This document shows, one piece after another, positions 1 to 9,339 of a stretch of 64,000 nt of DNA. How positions within the stretch are numbered: the first letter of the stretch is position 1; the number at the start of each line of letters is the position of its first letter. The stretch spans positions 1 to 64,000 of the forward strand of contig NZ_VNHX01000010.1 of NCBI RefSeq assembly GCF_008124885.1, read 5' to 3'. The stretch comes from Sphingobacterium allocomposti (GTDB taxonomy: Bacteria > Bacteroidota > Bacteroidia > Sphingobacteriales > Sphingobacteriaceae). The translations under genes were made by a program, and so were the position numbers. The notes under the pieces are model-generated. The model did not search any database. It was given only the letters and a program-made list of their open reading frames with translations, and was not told where the DNA came from.

Positions 1-78
1 ATGGTCGAAAAAACTCCTGAAACAACTTTCTCCGGACCAAACGACGAACCTAAATACAATAATCCGCTTATTTTATGA
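1..78 (+). CDS. 3' end of an unidentified protein-coding gene (partial)
   Basis: The frame starting at base 1 is open for 25 codons and ends in TGA at 76-78. The residues (PETTFSGPNDEPKYNNPLIL at the very end) look like a polar C-terminal tail. The gene would enter from the left and face the minus-strand rplI operon. I do not recognise the protein. A 25-codon open frame can occur by chance, so this is tentative. Confidence 0.35.
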   Translation: MVEKTPETTFSGPNDEPKYNNPLIL

Positions 79-166
79 CCAGTCATGGATAAATTGCCCA
101 TATCAACCGCTGGCGGCCTAGGCTAATCTCCTAAAACCATTACAGACCACAAGCCCATAATAAAAC

Positions 167-197
167 AAAGAAGGCGCCCTTTTTAGACGCCTTCTTT
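167..197. terminator. Terminator of the rpsF-rpsR-rplI operon
   Basis: A perfect 10-bp inverted repeat (AAAGAAGGCG at 167-176, CGCCTTCTTT at 188-197) encloses an 11-nt loop. Read on the minus strand it lies 23 nt past the rplI stop codon and is followed by a T-rich stretch, as in an intrinsic terminator. It could also stop a plus-strand transcript entering from the left. Confidence 0.85.
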
Positions 198-219
198 ATT
201 CGCTTAAAAATTTTAGAAA

Positions 220-663
220 CTATTCAGCTACGACTTCGAATGGAACCTGAACTTTCACTTCCTTGTGTAAGTTTAAGTTTGCAAGGTATTCGCCTACTGT
301 TTTAGGTTCAACTTCGAAAGTAATGCGGCGACGGTCTACGTCAAAACCTTGGGCTTTTAGTGCTTCAGCAACCTGAATACTATTTACTTTTCCAAAAATT
401 TTGCCTGTCTCGCCCGCTTTAGCGCCGATAGAAAGCTTAACATTTTCTAGTTTAGCTGCTAATTCCGTAGCATCTTTTTTAATCTTCTCTTGCTTGAATT
501 GTGCCTGCTTAATGTTTTCAGCTAGTACTTTTTTCGCTGATGCAGTAGCTAAAATCGCAAATCCCTGTGGAATTAAGTAGTTACGACCATAACCTGGCTT
601 TACAACCACTATATCGTCCTTTTCGCCAAGGTGTTTGATATCTTGTTTTAATATAACTTCCAT
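220..663 (-). CDS. rplI: 50S ribosomal protein L9
   Basis: L9 binds 23S rRNA near the base of the L1 stalk and helps maintain reading frame. The N-terminal signature is clear (MEVILKQDIKHLGEKDD, then VKPGYGRNYLIPQG). A long lysine-rich connecting helix (about residues 40-75) follows, then the C-terminal RNA-binding domain. At 147 aa it has the usual length. It is the last gene of the three-gene operon, 12 nt downstream of rpsR, and a strong hairpin terminator follows it. Confidence 0.97.
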   Translation of the reverse strand: MEVILKQDIKHLGEKDDIVVVKPGYGRNYLIPQGFAILATASAKKVLAENIKQAQFKQEKIKKDATELAAKLENVKLSIGAKAGETGKIFGKVNSIQVAEALKAQGFDVDRRRITFEVEPKTVGEYLANLNLHKEVKVQVPFEVVAE

Positions 664-675
664 GTCGTATCCTCC

Positions 676-939
676 TTATTTTAATGAATCAGTTACGTAA
701 GGTAATAATCCAACGATACGCGCGCGCTTAACAGCTTGTGCAACTTTACGTTGGAATTTTAACGATGTACCTGTAAGACGGCGAGGTAAAATCTTACCTT
801 GCTCATTCACAAATTTCAATAGGAAGTTCGCGTCTTTGTAATCGATGTACTTGATGCCATTCTTTTTGAAGCGGCAGTATTTTTTACGGTTGTCCTCTAC
901 TTTAGGAGCAGTTACGTATTGGATATTGTCGTTTGCCAT
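676..939 (-). CDS. rpsR: 30S ribosomal protein S18
   Basis: S18 binds the small-subunit platform as a heterodimer with S6. At 87 aa it shows the family pattern: [20 protein letters not shown], then [20 protein letters not shown] and a basic [10 protein letters not shown] segment. Its ATG shares one base with the rpsF stop (TAATG at 937-941), so translation is probably coupled and the two partners are made in equal amounts. Confidence 0.97.
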   Translation of the reverse strand: MANDNIQYVTAPKVEDNRKKYCRFKKNGIKYIDYKDANFLLKFVNEQGKILPRRLTGTSLKFQRKVAQAVKRARIVGLLPYVTDSLK

Positions 940-1307
940 TAGTTTGCTACCTCCTCAGTTTTAGTTTCAGCTTTTTTGTTGAATGCACCGCTGCGCTTTT
1001 TCTCGTTGTAAGCTATCGCGTGTCTATCTAACGCAATAGTTAAGAAACGCATAACGCGCTCATCACGTTTGTACTCAAGTTCTAACTTTTGAATTAATTC
1101 ACCCGGAGCCTTGAATTCAGTTAAGTGATAAAATCCAGTTGTTTTTTTCTGGATTGGATACGCTAATTTTTTCAAACCCCAATTGTCTTCTGCGACAATT
1201 TCGGCTCCGCCTTCTGTAAGGATGTTTTTGAATTTCGCAATTACTTCTTTTGCGGCATCCTCAGAAAGCAACGGGGTAAGAATGATGACAGATTCGTACT
1301 GTTGCAT
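939..1307 (-). CDS. rpsF: 30S ribosomal protein S6
   Basis: S6 pairs with S18 on the 30S platform. The N-terminus [20 protein letters not shown] and the segment [20 protein letters not shown] are typical of S6. Its 122 aa include a charged C-terminal tail ([15 protein letters not shown]), which is common in Bacteroidota. It is first in the operon. The upstream leader holds an inverted repeat and a good TTG-N21-TATTTTTG promoter match. Confidence 0.97.
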   Translation of the reverse strand: MQQYESVIILTPLLSEDAAKEVIAKFKNILTEGGAEIVAEDNWGLKKLAYPIQKKTTGFYHLTEFKAPGELIQKLELEYKRDERVMRFLTIALDRHAIAYNEKKRSGAFNKKAETKTEEVAN

Positions 1308-1333
1308 TTTTTTAAAATTTGTTAATTAAATTA

Positions 1334-1356
1334 AACTCCGTATTCCAAACGGAGTT
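1334..1356 (-). promoter_or_regulatory. Inverted repeat in the rpsF leader
   Basis: AACTCCGT at 1334-1341 and ACGGAGTT at 1349-1356 form a perfect 8-bp inverted repeat with a 7-nt loop, 27 nt before the rpsF start codon. In RNA it would be a hairpin with CCG in its 5' arm. S6:S18-binding leader RNAs are known upstream of rpsF in many bacteria. The start site predicted from the promoter falls inside the 5' arm, so the RNA stem may be shorter, or this may be a DNA operator. Confidence 0.5.
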
Positions 1357-1357
1357 G

Positions 1358-1389
1358 CAAAAATAAGAATAATTTTTGATTACTCGCAA
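1358..1389 (-). promoter_or_regulatory. Promoter of rpsF-rpsR-rplI
   Basis: On the minus strand, TTG (1389-1387) is separated by 21 nt from TATTTTTG (1365-1358). This matches the Bacteroidota -33/-7 arrangement with consensus TAnnTTTG. Confidence 0.6.
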
Positions 1390-1448
1390 TATGCGGTAAA
1401 ATTTTATAGGATGACAAGCTCATCTAAATGAGCAGGTCCTCGAAACAC

Positions 1449-2342
1449 CTACCCGGCGTCAGACTGTTTGATCGTCGAAAGATAACGGTTAAGCGCCCGC
1501 TGACTTTTCCTGAAGGCAAGCTTTTGCTTAAAGGTTACCCATCTGTGTTTAAGAACGCGGCGCATCAACTTGTCGGTGTAGCGAACCACAAAGACTTCGT
1601 TAAGCATCTTCATAAGCCGGCGCGGCGATCCTGGGAAAGAGCGTAAGGTGATGGAAAAACCGGCTTCGAGATACCTGTTGAAATGCCAATAGCCGCTTGG
1701 CATGAACAGCGCGTCGCCATGCTCCATATGTACTTCGTACCCGGTCGCAAAGCGGAGTGCAGGAAAGCGTTCGAAGTCGGGCCGTTCGTAATCGATATTG
1801 TAGACCGTATGAACAGAGAGTGGCACCTTATATAAGAAGGAGGCTTGGTCGGGAGGAAACAGCAGCACTCTTTTTTTTCCTTCGAACTGAAAATGCAGCA
1901 AGTCGCCGAGATCTACGTCGTAATGCATAAGCACACGCGCCTCGCTACCACCAAAGAATAGTGTCGGAATACGTTTGAAGTATTTAAATCCTAACTCAGG
2001 ATATGAAAAGTTTTTTAGCAATTCAGGGAGTTTATCGGTAATGATGTAGAAGAATATGCGTAAGTCTGAAGGCTTTTCTTTGATAAGTTTAATGTACTCC
2101 CGCATTTTCATATACGTGACCGGTTCATCGGTCGGTTTATTGGGATCTGCCGGCTTATTGTCGTACAGCCCCACGACCTGTTCGCCTGCCTGCGCGGCGA
2201 TGTAATCGAGAGACCATTTGCTATAAGCTTCCCACTTTTTTGCTAGCCCCTTAATTAACACAGGTTTTTGCGGTTTAAAGTATTTTTTTAAAAACACGTC
2301 TTTGTCAATGTCTTCTACTACATCGATTTCTGATAAGATCAT
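1449..2342 (-). CDS. Cupin-like / JmjC-fold Fe(II) 2-oxoglutarate oxygenase family protein
   Basis: The 297-aa protein fits the cupin_8/JmjC-like family (for example FIH-type hydroxylases). An early segment KPVLIKGLAKKWEAYSKWS is typical of the family. A metal-site candidate H-x-D occurs in LMHYDVD, and a distal His in DALFMPSGYWHFN, the usual HxD...H facial triad. Substrate is unknown, possibly a protein or peptide side chain. I chose the ATG at 2342 (MILSEIDVVEDID), because the 15 codons upstream do not resemble the family. The gene lies upstream of rpsF on the same strand, but the 141-nt gap containing the rpsF promoter argues for separate control. Confidence 0.8.
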   Translation of the reverse strand: MILSEIDVVEDIDKDVFLKKYFKPQKPVLIKGLAKKWEAYSKWSLDYIAAQAGEQVVGLYDNKPADPNKPTDEPVTYMKMREYIKLIKEKPSDLRIFFYIITDKLPELLKNFSYPELGFKYFKRIPTLFFGGSEARVLMHYDVDLGDLLHFQFEGKKRVLLFPPDQASFLYKVPLSVHTVYNIDYERPDFERFPALRFATGYEVHMEHGDALFMPSGYWHFNRYLEAGFSITLRSFPGSPRRLMKMLNEVFVVRYTDKLMRRVLKHRWVTFKQKLAFRKSQRALNRYLSTIKQSDAG

Positions 2343-2468
2343 AGTCTGGCTTTGATGCGCTAAATGTAACAAAAATATTTCTGTCAAAATAACATCATAG
2401 TAGTTTTTCCCGAAACTAAGCGTATCAAAAATACGTTATCATTATAAAACTTAACGCGAACACATTTT

Positions 2469-2972
2469 ATGACATCACTAAAAAACGAACTGGTTGGAAC
2501 CTGGAAATTACTATCCTATATAGAAGTTCCAATCGGTGGAGATGATTCGCTTTTTCCTATGGGGAAGGCACCCTACGGTATCCTCATGTATTCGCCAGAT
2601 GGATTTATGTCGGTACAAATCTCTAAAGAAGAACGGTTACTTTATAAAAGCAATGATAAGATGATGGCAACTCAGGAAGAGATGGTGTCGTCGTTACAAG
2701 GATACATTGCCTTTTGCGGTAGATATAAGGTGGATAACAACAATGCGGTTGTAAGCTATATTATTAAAAGTTCACTGTTTCCCAATTGGAAAAACCAGAT
2801 ACAGCGTCGGAAGATAGATTTTGAAGGTGATATTTTATATTTGAAGTCGACCGAGCCGATCCTGTCGGATGGCGCCTATGTGAATTCCTATATGACGTGG
2901 CAGCGTATTGACCGTTCCATCGATGATTTTTTTGAGGAAAGCGTTCTGGGCGAATATACGGCATTAAAGTAG
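2469..2972 (+). CDS. Lipocalin-like domain protein
   Basis: The 167-aa protein opens with LVGTWKLLSYIE and continues with GILMYSPDGFMSVQI. This is the pattern of the lipocalin-like (Lipocalin_5) family: a small beta-barrel of unknown ligand, often annotated as lipocalin-like or AttH-like. No signal peptide is visible, so it is probably cytoplasmic. It is a single gene, divergent from the cupin gene and convergent with the TPR gene, with a bidirectional terminator between the convergent ends. Confidence 0.8.
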   Translation: MTSLKNELVGTWKLLSYIEVPIGGDDSLFPMGKAPYGILMYSPDGFMSVQISKEERLLYKSNDKMMATQEEMVSSLQGYIAFCGRYKVDNNNAVVSYIIKSSLFPNWKNQIQRRKIDFEGDILYLKSTEPILSDGAYVNSYMTWQRIDRSIDDFFEESVLGEYTALK

Positions 2973-2995
2973 CAGATACGAGAAGAGGTAACTGC

Positions 2996-3027
2996 AAAAA
3001 AAAGAAGGCCTAGGCCTTCTTTTTTTA
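2996..3027. terminator. Bidirectional terminator
   Basis: The perfect palindrome AGAAGGCCTAGGCCTTCT (3003-3020) is flanked by eight A on the left and eight T on the right. It lies between two convergent genes and would terminate both. Confidence 0.9.
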
Positions 3028-3039
3028 TATATTCAATGC

Positions 3040-4212
3040 TTACTGTTGAGCGGCATCGATTTTAGCCTGAATTTCAGTCGACTTCGCCTCGTCTTGTTGG
3101 AAATCGTAATAACCTTTCAGACTTCTTAGCGCATCAACATCCTGTGGGTTCAGCTCAACCACCTTTTCCAGGTAGGGAAGAGCTTCTTTAATTTTCTCTT
3201 TCAGTGCGTTGAGTTTGGTGTTGTAGTCGGTGTTAGAAAGACCCTTGTCTTCGTTTAATGTGTTAAGTTCATCTCGCACACTATTGATGATCGTCGCCGC
3301 CGCGTTTCTATTCGCGTCGGAATACGAAGGATCGATAGCTACGGCTTTTTTATAGGCTTCGATGGCTTTTTCGCTGTTATTCGCCGAAGAATGGGCTATA
3401 CCTAAATAGTAGTAAAGTGCTTTGTTATTCGGGTCTTTCGCGATTTGGTTTTCGATGTCTGAGATCACCTTTGTTTCATTCCCGACAATAAGATTCAGCT
3501 CTATATTCTGAACAGCTGCATCGTTGTCGTTTGGATACGCCTGTGCTGCCTGTGCAGCATATTCCAACGCGCTTGCCGTATCTTTGGCTGAAAGATACAA
3601 TTTAGGCAAGTCTACCATTACTGATTTGTGCGACGAGAAATCTTTCGCCGGTATCAGCTGTTTGTACTTCTCAATGGCGTTGGTATAGTCTTGATTCTGT
3701 ATCGCTGCCAATCCGGAGTAGTACGTTAATGTAGTATCGCCGGGCAGGAAGTTTAACGCGTTATCAAAAGAAGCGTAAGCTGTTTTGAAGTCTTGTTTTT
3801 CCCAGGCGGCAACCCCCTGGTTGAAGTTAAACTGCCCCAGTACCTGACCTGCAACCTTAATATTCTCTGCGTTTTTGTTTTCCTTGTCCAGCTCTGTCGC
3901 CTTTTTTATTCCTTCGGCGGCAGCGGCAGCGGCCTCCTCCGTGTTATTCAAAGCCGCGAGGTTTGCATTTACAAGAGCATACACTGTCCATGCTTCTGCA
4001 TCTTCCTTTGTTTTGTCGTGGGCGATAGCCTGATCGATCGCTTCTTTGGCGGCGTCCAGATTGCTTTTTCCGAGCTCGGCCGAACCTGCAGATTTTAGTT
4101 CTTCATACTTCTGCAAACTACTCTTTGCCTTTCTTACGTTGCTGGTTTGGGCAAACGCTGTTGTCCCGGCGGCCACCAGCAAAGAAAAAACTATTGCTTT
4201 CTTTACATTCAT
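3040..4212 (-). CDS. Secreted TPR-repeat protein
   Basis: The 390-aa protein has an N-terminal signal peptide (MNVKKAIVFSLLVAAGTTAFAQ). Several tetratricopeptide repeats follow, for example ALYYYLGIAHSSANNSEKAI and AIEAYKKAVAIDPSYSDANR. It is probably periplasmic and mediates protein interactions; no catalytic motif is visible. It starts two nt after the stop of a second, related TPR gene, which itself overlaps the gyrA end. All three are likely co-transcribed, and the pair looks like a duplication. Specific function unknown. Confidence 0.85.
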   Translation of the reverse strand: MNVKKAIVFSLLVAAGTTAFAQTSNVRKAKSSLQKYEELKSAGSAELGKSNLDAAKEAIDQAIAHDKTKEDAEAWTVYALVNANLAALNNTEEAAAAAAEGIKKATELDKENKNAENIKVAGQVLGQFNFNQGVAAWEKQDFKTAYASFDNALNFLPGDTTLTYYSGLAAIQNQDYTNAIEKYKQLIPAKDFSSHKSVMVDLPKLYLSAKDTASALEYAAQAAQAYPNDNDAAVQNIELNLIVGNETKVISDIENQIAKDPNNKALYYYLGIAHSSANNSEKAIEAYKKAVAIDPSYSDANRNAAATIINSVRDELNTLNEDKGLSNTDYNTKLNALKEKIKEALPYLEKVVELNPQDVDALRSLKGYYDFQQDEAKSTEIQAKIDAAQQ

Positions 4213-4214
4213 AT

Positions 4215-5333
4215 CTAATTATTTGATAGTTGATTTAATAATAATTTAACACGATCCAATTGCATTAAATCTCCCGATTTCTCGTAATACAAGGAAAGAG
4301 ACTTTAAAGCATTAACGTCATAAGGACGGATTTCGTTTGCTTTCAGCAACAAATTTTGCGCATAATATTGGGCCTCTGTATTGTTCTCGTCCTGTAGGAA
4401 GTCGTTCAAATAAATGAGTCCTAGCGCAAGGTTTGCTTCATAGTTATTCCCGTTGAGCTGAAGAACCTGCTGGTAGTACCGTTTAGCAATTTCTTTGTTT
4501 CCTACACTTTCGTTGGCATAGCCTGCCAAATAGTTTAACTCCACGTTTTCCGGCTCATATTTAATCGCTTCATCAATAATGGGAACAATGGCTTTATATT
4601 CATTGTTTAGCGCAAACTCCTGTATGAGATTCATCAGTACAGCTTTGTTTTCCGGAAACTTGGCCCGGGCGGTTTGCAGTGTGTTTAGAACAGCCTGTTT
4701 ATCGCCGGTCTTACGGTACACATCCGTCAGTTCCAGGTAGTGCTCCGGTGACGGGTTGCCCTCTTTTAATAGCTGTGTATAATATGTTATAGCAGCTGGA
4801 AACTGTTCAGTCTGCACAGCCAAGACTGCTAGATTGTAAGTTACGTCGTAATTGGCAATATTTAGTTCCTTAACCTTAAGATAGTTATTAAAAGCGGCCG
4901 CGTAATCCTTTTTACCCAATGCCTTGTTGGCATTGTAGATATGCGCTGCTGCCAAATTCTGCTTTACATATTTCATCTCCGAGCTATACTGCGGCAGCTG
5001 CGCGGGCTTGATTCTGTTGACCGCGTCGTACGCGATATCGATCGGATCTTTTGCATTCTTGATAGATCTTGTCGAGTCGGCGTAAGCCATCGAACTGTAA
5101 ATCATCGCACGCAGCACATTGACTCTGGTATTACTGGAATCCCGTCGGGACTGATAGGCTGCGTCAATAAACTTTTTGGCACTTTCCAGATTTTTCAATT
5201 CGCCGGTCTGCGTGTATAAAGCAAAGCTGTTGCTACTCTCCTTGTAGTTGGACTGCGCGAAAATCTGGAGTGCTCCAAGTAAGAACACTCCCGAAAAGAA
5301 TATACGTAGACAGTTGCCTTTACTATTCTTCAT
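4215..5333 (-). CDS. Secreted TPR-repeat protein
   Basis: This 372-aa protein is composed of tetratricopeptide repeats (for example [19 protein letters not shown] and [14 protein letters not shown]). I place the start at the ATG at 5333, giving [19 protein letters not shown] followed by GALQIFAQ, a good signal peptide. The longer upstream frame is lysine-rich shadow sequence from inside gyrA. The chosen start overlaps the gyrA stop by 11 nt (ATGATGAAGAATAG read on the minus strand), so it is probably translationally coupled to gyrA. Its downstream neighbour is a related TPR protein. Confidence 0.85.
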   Translation of the reverse strand: MKNSKGNCLRIFFSGVFLLGALQIFAQSNYKESSNSFALYTQTGELKNLESAKKFIDAAYQSRRDSSNTRVNVLRAMIYSSMAYADSTRSIKNAKDPIDIAYDAVNRIKPAQLPQYSSEMKYVKQNLAAAHIYNANKALGKKDYAAAFNNYLKVKELNIANYDVTYNLAVLAVQTEQFPAAITYYTQLLKEGNPSPEHYLELTDVYRKTGDKQAVLNTLQTARAKFPENKAVLMNLIQEFALNNEYKAIVPIIDEAIKYEPENVELNYLAGYANESVGNKEIAKRYYQQVLQLNGNNYEANLALGLIYLNDFLQDENNTEAQYYAQNLLLKANEIRPYDVNALKSLSLYYEKSGDLMQLDRVKLLLNQLSNN

Positions 5334-7890
5334 CATCTTTTGCTTCTGATGCATTGTTGGAAACTTCATTTTCACCATCAATATCAATATTCGACGCTGC
5401 TTCCTCTGCTTCTTCTTCTTCTCGTTCAACCTTTGTTATAGACGCAATTTCGTCGTTGTCGTTTAGCGTTATGAGACGAACTCCCTGGGTTGCGCGCCCC
5501 ATAACACGAAGCGTATCAACACCTATACGGATTACAATCCCGGACTTGTTGATGATCATCAGGTCGTCGTTATCAGTGACACCCTTGATAGCGACCAACT
5601 CGCCAGTTTTCTCGGTTACGTTGATGGTTTTTACACCCTTACCGCCACGGTTTGTCACTCGATAGTCTTCTATATCGGTGCGCTTACCATAGCCACGTTC
5701 CGATACGACCAGTACGGTCGTCTCCGGACTATCTACAGCAATCATGCCAACAACCTCATCGCTGTCGCTGGCAAGGCTTATTCCGCGGACGCCTGTTGCT
5801 GTTCTTCCCATTGGCCGGACCGTTGATTCGTTAAAGCGTATAGCACGGCCGGAGCGCAATGCCATGACGATTTCGCTGGTTCCCGTAGTCAGGCAAGCCT
5901 CAAGTAACTCGTCTCCATCGTTAATGTTGATGGCATTTATTCCGTTTGCGCGTGGGCGGGAATAAGCCTCTAGCGAGGTTTTCTTTATTGTACCTTTTTT
6001 GGTACACATGATAATAAAGTTGTTTTCGAGATAATCTTGATCCTTTAAGTTGGCAACCTTTATAAAAGCCTTGATTTTTTCTTCTTTCGGAACGTTGATA
6101 ATGTTCTGCAGCGCGCGCCCCCGCGATGTGCGGCTTCCTTCCGGAATCTCAAAGGCACGCAGCCAGAAGCAATGACCTTGATCCGTAAAGAGCAGCAGAT
6201 AATTGTGCGCAGAGGCCGTAATTATATGCTCTGTAAAGTCCTCGTCCCTGGTTGACGATCCGATCGCTCCCTTTCCTCCGCGTCCCTGTCTGCGGTATTC
6301 GGTTAGCGGCGTACGCTTTACATAAGAGTTGTGTGATATGGTGATAACGATTTCTTCGTCGTCGATGAAATCTTCCATACGCATATCTTCGGCAGAATGG
6401 ACAATTAACGAACGTCTTTCGTCTCCATATTTTTCTTTTACCTCTATGAGTTCGTCCTTGATGATCTTCATACGCAGTCCTTCGTCTGCGAGGACTTCTT
6501 TCAAGTACTCAATTGTTTTCATCAGTTCCGCGTATTCCTCTTTAATCTTATCCCGCTCTAGTCCCGTTAACCGACGAAGCGTCATATCAAGGATCGCACG
6601 TGCCTGAATATCTGTCAGCCCAAATTTCTCCATCAGCCCTGTTCGCGCATCTTCAGGCGTGGCTGAGTTTCGGATCAGGCGGATGACCTCGTCCAGATGA
6701 TCCAGCGCGATGAGATATCCTTCGAGAATATGAGCCCTTTTTTCTGCTTCCGAAAGCTCGAATTTTGTTCGGCGGATAACGACTTCATGCCTGTGTTCCA
6801 CAAACTCGTGAATCATATCTTTCAGATTCAGGAGCATAGGACGTCCTTTAACGAGCGCGATGTTATTTACTGAAAAAGAGGTTTGTAAAGCTGTGTATTT
6901 GTAGAGATTGTTAAGAACTACGTTTGCGTTCGCTTCCCGTTTAATCTCGTACACGATCCGGAAACCTTCGCGGTCGGACTCGTCGCGTATAGTAGAAATT
7001 CCTTCAATTTTCTTTTCGTTAACAAGCTCTGCTGTACGTTCGATCATATTAGCCTTGTTAACCTGATAAGGAATTTCCGTAACGATGATGCATTCCCGCC
7101 CGTTCTTTAGCGTTTCGATTTCTGCTTTTCCACGCATGACAATCCGCCCACGGCCGGTTTCAAAGGCGTCCTTTACGCCGTTGTAGCCATAAATAATCCC
7201 GCCGGTCGGAAAGTCGGGACCTTTAATATACTGCATGAGTTCCGGAATCTCTATATCCCGATTGTCTATATAAGCTATTGTACCGTCAACCACCTCGGAA
7301 AGATTGTGTGGCGCCATGTTGGTCGCCATCCCTACAGCGATACCTGAAGCACCATTAACCAGTAGGTTTGGGATTCGGGTAGGGAGAACGGAGGGTTCCT
7401 GCAAAGAGTCGTCGAAGTTCAGCTGGAAGTCGACCGTATCCTTATTAATGTCTGAAAGCATCTCCTCCGCGATCTTTTTCAGTCTGGCTTCTGTATAACG
7501 CATTGCCGCAGGAGGGTCTCCATCGACAGAGCCGTAGTTACCCTGCCCATCTACCAAAGGATAGCGCATGCTCCAGTCCTGTGCCAGGCGTACCATAGCA
7601 TCATACACCGAGGAGTCGCCGTGAGGGTGATATTTACCAAGAACATCACCAACAATACGCGCCGATTTCTTATAGGGTTTGTTGCTGGTAACACCTAAAT
7701 CGAGCATCCCATACAACACGCGTCTATGAACAGGCTTCATACCGTCTCTTGCGTCTGGCAGGGCGCGGGAAACAATCACCGACATAGAGTAATCTATGTA
7801 GGCAGATTTCATTTGGTCTTCGATATTAATTGGAATAATCCTGTCGTTGGCAGGCACTAGATTGTTTTCGTTTTCTGTTTCTTCAGCCAT
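5323..7890 (-). CDS. gyrA: DNA gyrase subunit A
   Basis: Gyrase A cuts and rejoins DNA to introduce negative supercoils together with GyrB. The N-terminal breakage-reunion domain contains the active tyrosine in [10 protein letters not shown] (Tyr132 from the chosen start). The quinolone-determining segment [19 protein letters not shown] has Ser93 and Asp97 at the classic resistance positions, both susceptible-type. C-terminal beta-pinwheel repeats carry the GyrA box (QGRGGKG). I chose the ATG at 7890 ([10 protein letters not shown]); the 17 upstream codons are low-complexity. Length 855 aa with an acidic C-terminal tail. The end overlaps the next TPR gene. Confidence 0.97.
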   Translation of the reverse strand: MAEETENENNLVPANDRIIPINIEDQMKSAYIDYSMSVIVSRALPDARDGMKPVHRRVLYGMLDLGVTSNKPYKKSARIVGDVLGKYHPHGDSSVYDAMVRLAQDWSMRYPLVDGQGNYGSVDGDPPAAMRYTEARLKKIAEEMLSDINKDTVDFQLNFDDSLQEPSVLPTRIPNLLVNGASGIAVGMATNMAPHNLSEVVDGTIAYIDNRDIEIPELMQYIKGPDFPTGGIIYGYNGVKDAFETGRGRIVMRGKAEIETLKNGRECIIVTEIPYQVNKANMIERTAELVNEKKIEGISTIRDESDREGFRIVYEIKREANANVVLNNLYKYTALQTSFSVNNIALVKGRPMLLNLKDMIHEFVEHRHEVVIRRTKFELSEAEKRAHILEGYLIALDHLDEVIRLIRNSATPEDARTGLMEKFGLTDIQARAILDMTLRRLTGLERDKIKEEYAELMKTIEYLKEVLADEGLRMKIIKDELIEVKEKYGDERRSLIVHSAEDMRMEDFIDDEEIVITISHNSYVKRTPLTEYRRQGRGGKGAIGSSTRDEDFTEHIITASAHNYLLLFTDQGHCFWLRAFEIPEGSRTSRGRALQNIINVPKEEKIKAFIKVANLKDQDYLENNFIIMCTKKGTIKKTSLEAYSRPRANGINAININDGDELLEACLTTGTSEIVMALRSGRAIRFNESTVRPMGRTATGVRGISLASDSDEVVGMIAVDSPETTVLVVSERGYGKRTDIEDYRVTNRGGKGVKTINVTEKTGELVAIKGVTDNDDLMIINKSGIVIRIGVDTLRVMGRATQGVRLITLNDNDEIASITKVEREEEEAEEAASNIDIDGENEVSNNASEAKDDEE

Positions 7891-7914
7891 ATTTATGTGG
7901 TTTCGATCAAACTT

Positions 7915-7942
7915 GATGTGTACATTTTTTTTTGCACACATC
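7915..7942 (-). promoter_or_regulatory. Hairpin in the gyrA 5' leader
   Basis: GATGTGT (7915-7921) and ACACATC (7936-7942) form a 7-bp inverted repeat 24 nt upstream of the gyrA start. A near-consensus -7 element on the minus strand (TAACTTCG at 7955-7948) would place the transcript start close to 7942, so the mRNA would begin with this hairpin. The role is inferred: mRNA stability or supercoiling-sensitive control. Confidence 0.4.
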
Positions 7943-8221
7943 GCATGCGAAGTTACGACTTTTTTTAATTTTTCCCGCCTTCATTGTTAAGCTAAAATAA
8001 ACGTAAGGGTTGCTGGTTGAGTCGCGCAGGTGAGTAGAAAAATAACTGTTGTCGAAAGCGCGACCGCAATGTGTTGAAAGCAAGGGAGAAAGGGGTTTGT
8101 CGCTGTGAAAATACTATCAAAAAACGGGTTTGTTTGTTTATTTGTTAATAAAAACAGAAAATGCGTGATAAATTTAAAAAATATGCTATTTTTGCTTTTC
8201 ATTTAGTCAAGAGGAGGCTAA

Positions 8222-8257
8222 ATGATCATGTTTAAATTATTTACTATAATATCTTGA
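8222..8257 (+). CDS. 11-codon leader ORF upstream of serC
   Basis: A very strong Shine-Dalgarno sequence (GAGGAGG, 8211-8217) sits 4 nt before an ATG that opens an 11-codon frame, MIMFKLFTIIS. Its TGA (8255-8257) ends two nt before the serC ATG at 8260. SerC itself has no good ribosome-binding site, so translation of serC probably depends on reinitiation after this peptide. A -7 match (TATTTTTG, 8187-8194) gives a leader of about 20 nt. No serine codon run suggests classic attenuation; only the last codon is Ser. Confidence 0.55.
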   Translation: MIMFKLFTIIS

Positions 8258-8259
8258 CA

Positions 8260-9330
8260 ATGAAACATAATTTTGGGGCAGGACCATGCATCCTTCCAAA
8301 GGAAGTATTTCAAGAAGCTTCGCAGGCAGTGATTGAATTCAATAACACAGGGCTTTCTATTCTTGAAATATCGCACCGTTCCAAAGAGTTTGAACAAGTA
8401 GTGGTCGAAGCCGAAGCGTTAGTGCGGGAGTTATTAAACGTACCTGCAGACTATTCTGTTTTGTTTTTACAGGGCGGAGCGAGTCAGCAATTTGCGATGG
8501 TTCCCATGAACTTATTGCCCGAGGGGGGAAAGGCTGCTTATCTGGACACCGGCGTGTGGGCCACTAAAGCGGCTAAAGAAGCGTCGAAACTTGGTCATGT
8601 TGAGATCGTAGCCTCCTCTTCGGATAAGAACTATACATATATACCGAAAGATTATTCCGTCCCGTCCGACGCGGCTTATTTTCATTTTACGTCGAATAAC
8701 ACCATCTACGGGACCGAGGTTTTTGAGCGGCCGAATGTGGGCATCCCTGTCGTTTCGGACATGTCTTCCGACATCTTCAGCAGGGTGATAGACGTGTCAG
8801 AATACGATCTGATCTATGCCGGAGCACAAAAAAATATGGGGCCAGCCGGCGTGACTTTGGTTATCATCAAAAACGAACTGCTGGGGAAATCCGGACGTAC
8901 TATTCCGGCTATTTTCGACTATCAGGCGCACGCAAAAGCCGGTTCGATGTATAATACGCCGCCCGTATATTCTATTTATGTCTCGATGTTAAACCTACGC
9001 TGGTTAAAAGCTAAAGGCGGCGTTAGTGTCATCGAACAGGAGAATATTGTAAAGGCACGTACATTATATGAGGAGATCGACCGCAATACGCTTTTCAAAG
9101 GTACGGCAGATAAGGACGACCGCTCACGGATGAATATAACATTTGTTATGGAAAATCCTGAGCAAGAGGCTGCTTTTCTGGAGCTGGCTAAAGAAAGAGG
9201 ATTGGTAGGAATAAAAGGGCACCGCTCTGTCGGCGGCTTTCGGGCATCTGTCTATAATGCATTAACGATAAGCTCTATTAATGCGCTGGTAGACGCAATG
9301 CGTGAATTTGAAGAAAACACTGTAAAATAA
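8260..9330 (+). CDS. serC: Phosphoserine aminotransferase
   Basis: This PLP enzyme converts 3-phosphohydroxypyruvate to phosphoserine in the serine pathway, and may also serve pyridoxal phosphate synthesis. The start MKHNFGAGPCILPKEVF and the segment FLQGGASQQFAMVPMNL are diagnostic. The PLP lysine is in YAGAQKNMGPAGVTL. Its 356 aa are typical. The preceding in-frame TTG at 8254 is rejected as start because the ATG at 8260 gives the family N-terminus. SerA follows 9 nt downstream, making a serC-serA operon. Confidence 0.96.
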   Translation: MKHNFGAGPCILPKEVFQEASQAVIEFNNTGLSILEISHRSKEFEQVVVEAEALVRELLNVPADYSVLFLQGGASQQFAMVPMNLLPEGGKAAYLDTGVWATKAAKEASKLGHVEIVASSSDKNYTYIPKDYSVPSDAAYFHFTSNNTIYGTEVFERPNVGIPVVSDMSSDIFSRVIDVSEYDLIYAGAQKNMGPAGVTLVIIKNELLGKSGRTIPAIFDYQAHAKAGSMYNTPPVYSIYVSMLNLRWLKAKGGVSVIEQENIVKARTLYEEIDRNTLFKGTADKDDRSRMNITFVMENPEQEAAFLELAKERGLVGIKGHRSVGGFRASVYNALTISSINALVDAMREFEENTVK

Positions 9331-9339
9331 AGACAAGTA

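Noticed and set aside
1428..1646. 72-aa plus-strand frame
   Set aside because: It lies antisense inside the 3' half of the well-supported cupin gene.
7987..8202. 71-aa minus-strand frame in the gyrA-serC gap
   Set aside because: Phe-rich low-complexity sequence over AT-rich promoter DNA, no ribosome site, no recognisable domain.
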